The position numbers were made by a program, and so were the translations under genes. 64,000 nt of DNA from assembly GCA_964599695.1 (NCBI GenBank), contig CAZRGP010000004.1:1-64000 (forward strand), written 5' to 3'. The notes under the pieces are model-generated. The model was given only the letters and a program-made list of their open reading frames with translations, searched no databases and was not told the origin of the DNA. Shown one piece after another: positions 61,663-64,000 of this stretch. Every line of letters begins with the position of its first letter. Position 1 is the first letter of the stretch. This stretch comes from RUG11783 sp964599695. Lineage in GTDB: Bacteria > Bacillota > Clostridia > Oscillospirales > Ruminococcaceae.

Positions 61663-62382
61663 ATGCATAAAACAACAACGTCACAATATAAAGAAGGGAT
61701 TTCTCATGGAATCCCTATAGCACTTGGTTATCTGTTTGTATCAACCGGTTTCGGCATTACTGCCGTCAATATGGATTTGTCACCTTTTACTGCAGTCCTG
61801 ATATCATTGACAAACGTGACATCAGCTGGCCAAGTTGCTGGCCTGAGAATACTGACAGAGTCATCCGTATTTACCGCTTCCGCTCTCGAGATGATCCTTA
61901 CTCAGTTTGTAATCAATCTGCGATATTCTTTAATGGGCGTGTCACTATCCCAAAAAACAGATCCCAGCTTTGACATCAAACACAGGATGATCTGTTCCTT
62001 CTCTATTACAGACGAGATCTTTGCAGTTGCCTCGACACGCCCCGGTTTGATTAGTGTCCCCTACTTCTTAGGACTTAGCACTCTTCCTATTCTCGGATGG
62101 GCAACTGGAACCGCAATAGGCGCTTTTCTGGGAACAGCTGTTCCTGTAAAGATTGCTTCCATTTTTGGAATAGCGATATACGGAATGTTCCTTTCTATAT
62201 TTGTGCCACCTTCTAAGAAAGACAAAGGTATTCTGTTTTGTGTTTTGATCTCATGTCTTGTCAGCTGTACCATTTTCTATTTGCCACAGTTACGTTTTAT
62301 CTCCTCTGGATTCGCAATAATCATCTCCGCTATAGTTTCTTCTTTTGTGATTTCACTATTCTTTCCGAGAAATGAGGATTGA
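61663..62382 (+). CDS. azlC: AzlC-family branched-chain amino acid exporter subunit
   Basis: This 239-residue integral membrane protein has about seven hydrophobic segments. With AzlD it forms an exporter of branched-chain amino acids in Bacillus. The start YKEGISHGIPIALGYLFVS, the VTSAGQVAG motif and the NLRYSLMGVSLSQK segment match AzlC. The ATG at 61663 has GGAG 11 bases upstream. azlD starts 5 bases after its stop. Confidence 0.92.
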   Translation: MHKTTTSQYKEGISHGIPIALGYLFVSTGFGITAVNMDLSPFTAVLISLTNVTSAGQVAGLRILTESSVFTASALEMILTQFVINLRYSLMGVSLSQKTDPSFDIKHRMICSFSITDEIFAVASTRPGLISVPYFLGLSTLPILGWATGTAIGAFLGTAVPVKIASIFGIAIYGMFLSIFVPPSKKDKGILFCVLISCLVSCTIFYLPQLRFISSGFAIIISAIVSSFVISLFFPRNED

Positions 62383-62387
62383 TCCTT

Positions 62388-62690
62388 ATGGAAAATTTCG
62401 CCTTGCTCGCAATAATGGCACTTACGACATACCTTGTACGAATGATACCATTTGTCACTTTACGTAAAAAAATAACTAACCCCTTCATCAAGTCCCTGCT
62501 ATTCTACATGCCTTATGCTATATTGAGCGCTATGACATTTCCGGCTATTATTTATTCGACCGGGGACATTATCTCCGCTCTCACAGGGACGATCGTGGGC
62601 TTATTACTTGGTTTCTTCGAACGTTCTCTGATCGAAATCTCACTCGCTACAAGCATAACCGCATTAATGGCATGGTTTATATCAGCCTAA
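62388..62690 (+). CDS. azlD: AzlD-family branched-chain amino acid exporter subunit
   Basis: This 100-residue small membrane protein has three helices and matches AzlD, the partner of AzlC. TYLVRMIPFVTLRKK near residues 15-30 is the conserved loop. GAGG lies 10 bases before the ATG at 62388. It follows azlC directly; a GNAT gene begins 10 bases later and is probably in the same transcript. Confidence 0.9.
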   Translation: MENFALLAIMALTTYLVRMIPFVTLRKKITNPFIKSLLFYMPYAILSAMTFPAIIYSTGDIISALTGTIVGLLLGFFERSLIEISLATSITALMAWFISA

Positions 62691-62700
62691 AGAGGAAAAC

Positions 62701-63183
62701 ATGACTATACGAAAAGCAATTAAAGAAGATCTTCCCGTATTACAGTGCATTTATGAAAAAGCACGTTGTTATATGAGAAATCATGGAAATATGAACCAGT
62801 GGGTAAACGGCTACCCTTCAGAGGCCCTCCTTACATCGGATATTGAAAAAGATACCCTTTACGTAGTTGAAGCCGACGGTGTAGTCCATGCTTGTTTTGT
62901 TCTCGCACAGGGTCCTGACCCGACATATCACTACATCAACGGAAACTGGTTAAACGATGAAGATTACTATGTTATTCACAGGATTGCCAGTGACGGCTCC
63001 ATTCATGGAGTTCTTGCATGTGCATTGTCATTTGCAGAATCTATTGCCTCCAATATAAGGATTGATACCCATAATGATAATCAAACTATGCAGAACCAAC
63101 TTATAAAAAATGGTTTCACGTATTGCGGGATTATTTATCTCGAAAACGGAGATCCAAGGCTTGCATACCAAAAAACATTTTAA
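62701..63183 (+). CDS. GNAT-family N-acetyltransferase
   Basis: This 160-residue acetyltransferase starts TIRKAIKEDLPVLQCIYEKA, typical of the GNAT fold. It has a central IHRIASDGSIHGVLACALSFAE block for acetyl-CoA binding, and a C-terminal RIDTHNDNQTMQNQLIKNGF. The substrate is unknown. An AGAGG site lies 5 bases before the ATG. Co-transcription with azlCD is likely from the 10-base gap. A long palindrome follows and separates it from the convergent kbl. Confidence 0.88.
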   Translation: MTIRKAIKEDLPVLQCIYEKARCYMRNHGNMNQWVNGYPSEALLTSDIEKDTLYVVEADGVVHACFVLAQGPDPTYHYINGNWLNDEDYYVIHRIASDGSIHGVLACALSFAESIASNIRIDTHNDNQTMQNQLIKNGFTYCGIIYLENGDPRLAYQKTF

Positions 63184-63203
63184 TATGCATATTAATTCAG
63201 AAT

Positions 63204-63244
63204 TGCACCCCCAATACCGTTCAAAGAACAGTATTGGGGGTGCA
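63204..63244. repeat. Long perfect palindrome, copy B, between convergent genes
   Basis: A perfect 14-bp stem (63204-63217 with 63231-63244) encloses an inner 4-bp stem (GTTC with GAAC) and an AAA loop. It shares the ACCCCCAATAC core with the element at 8085-8127. A further 9-bp inverted repeat lies outside it (63182-63190 and 63244-63252). It has no T-tract, yet sits where a bidirectional terminator is expected. Confidence 0.8.
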
Positions 63245-63264
63245 TGCATATTACGTAATTTCAA

Positions 63265-64000
63265 CTATATTCCCATTTCTTGTCTCACGTTTATGAAACA
63301 ATCAACAGCAAAATCAATATCTTCCTTTGTATGGTCAGCGCAAATCTGAGTTCTGATTCTCGCTTTTCCCTTAGGAACCACAGGATAGGAAAATGCAACG
63401 ACGTAGACACCTTTCTCCACCATTTTTCGTGCAAACTCAGCTGTCGTTTTTTCATCATACAGCATCACAGGAACACATGGATGTACACCGGGTATCACAT
63501 CGAAACCATTTTCCACCATCCTATTCCTATAATACATTGTGACTTCTTCTAGATGATCACGAAGTTCAGTGCTACCCTCCAGCATATCGAACAACTCCAA
63601 ACTCGCCCCAACTATAGCGGGAGCTAAAGTATTGGAGAAAAGATATGGCCTGCTCCGCTGACGCAACAGATCGACGATCTCTTTTCTGGCCGCAGTATAA
63701 CCACCCGAGGCTCCTCCCAATGCTTTGCCTAACGTCCCTGTAATAATATCAACTTTCCCCTGGACTCCACAATACTCAGCTGTGCCTCTGCCAGTCTTTC
63801 CGACAAATCCCACCGCGTGAGAGTCATCCACCATCACAAGGGCATTATATTTATCCGCAAGATCAGTTATCCCCTTTAGATTGCAAATGATACCATCCAT
63901 GGAGAAAACGCCATCCGTTGCTATAAGTTTGATCCTCGCACCGTTTTCATCTGCTTCGCGCAGTTTATTTTCCAGATCCTCCATATCGTTATTCTTATAA
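63265..64000 (-). CDS. kbl: Glycine C-acetyltransferase (2-amino-3-ketobutyrate CoA ligase), cut by window edge
   Basis: About 245 C-terminal residues of a family protein of about 395 are present; the start lies beyond the window. This PLP enzyme cleaves 2-amino-3-oxobutyrate with CoA to glycine and acetyl-CoA, the second step of threonine degradation. LIATDGVFSMDGIICNLKG, MVDDSHAVGFVG and the PLP-lysine motif TGTLGKALGGASGGY are visible. The ATG at 63984 is an internal Met, since codons YKNND upstream match the family. A related alpha-oxoamine synthase (such as BioF) is less likely, given these motifs. Confidence 0.9.
   Translation of the reverse strand, partial: YKNNDMEDLENKLREADENGARIKLIATDGVFSMDGIICNLKGITDLADKYNALVMVDDSHAVGFVGKTGRGTAEYCGVQGKVDIITGTLGKALGGASGGYTAARKEIVDLLRQRSRPYLFSNTLAPAIVGASLELFDMLEGSTELRDHLEEVTMYYRNRMVENGFDVIPGVHPCVPVMLYDEKTTAEFARKMVEKGVYVVAFSYPVVPKGKARIRTQICADHTKEDIDFAVDCFINVRQEMGI

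Noticed and set aside
1..64000. CRISPR arrays, transposases, integrases, rRNA and tRNA genes
   Set aside because: None was found by reading the window. The repeats present are palindromes and protein-coding repeats.

Overview
The window looks like chromosomal core DNA of a low-GC Gram-positive bacterium of the class Clostridia. Several things point there: an IreB-family regulator, a CD1247-type zinc-ribbon protein, RicT beside a minimal HolB, a CD3072-type desulfidase, AGGAGG-like ribosome-binding sites throughout, lipobox lipoproteins, and the Firmicute gene order smc-ftsY with infC-rpmI-rplT. No rRNA, tRNA, CRISPR array, transposase or phage gene was seen. The genus cannot be named from the sequence alone.

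Layout. 1-8.1 kb holds nucleoside and ADP-ribose functions: an ADP-ribosylglycohydrolase / nucleoside hydrolase operon, two inverted deoD paralogs, a BMP-type nucleoside-binding lipoprotein, luxS and a lipid kinase. 8.1-17.1 kb holds a zinc-ribbon/TPR/MORN-like membrane protein, a housekeeping run (yfcE, rsmI, trmN6, ferredoxin, ricT, holB), a MATE exporter and a DUF1846 protein. 17.6-28.1 kb holds two MFS paralogs, murC, acpS, ireB with a small partner, an SGNH surface protein, efp, an Xaa-Pro peptidase, an endonuclease-IV-like protein and rpsU. 28.2-44.5 kb is one long minus-strand run of 14 overlapping or closely packed genes for RNA modification, topology, chromosome segregation, protein targeting, nucleotide hygiene, NAD synthesis, wall-polymer ligation and translation. 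It reads spoU-topA-trmFO-rnc-radical SAM-smc-ftsY-rdgB-yhbY-nadD-yqeK-lcp-rsfS-leuS. 44.7-46.0 kb is the infC-rpmI-rplT operon with an attenuator leader. 46.1-50.2 kb has a putative desulfidase and a Tet(M)-like GTPase fused to an NYN (Rae1/YacP-like) nuclease domain, overlapping ylmH. 50.5-58.1 kb is an oligopeptide ABC transporter operon. 58.4-64.0 kb has a third MFS paralog, pepF, azlCD, a GNAT and a truncated kbl.

The strongest candidate for something unusual is the Opp transporter. Its OppC permease carries a complete seven-repeat RCC1-like propeller in the first extracytoplasmic loop. Its OppF ATPase carries a roughly 190-residue, largely coiled-coil insertion between Walker A and the Q-loop. 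Second is the fusion of a ribosome-protection-type GTPase to a Rae1-like nuclease domain, two activities that both address the ribosomal A site. Regulatory curiosities include an infC gene that appears to start at AUA, a hairpin plus U-tract that contains the ribosome-binding site of an MFS gene, and two nearly identical long palindromes 55 kb apart, each between convergent genes.

Start codons were chosen by ribosome-binding site, promoter position and family length. In several genes this gives a start inside the longest open frame (murC TTG, holB TTG, rsfS GTG, rpsU GTG, infC ATA).
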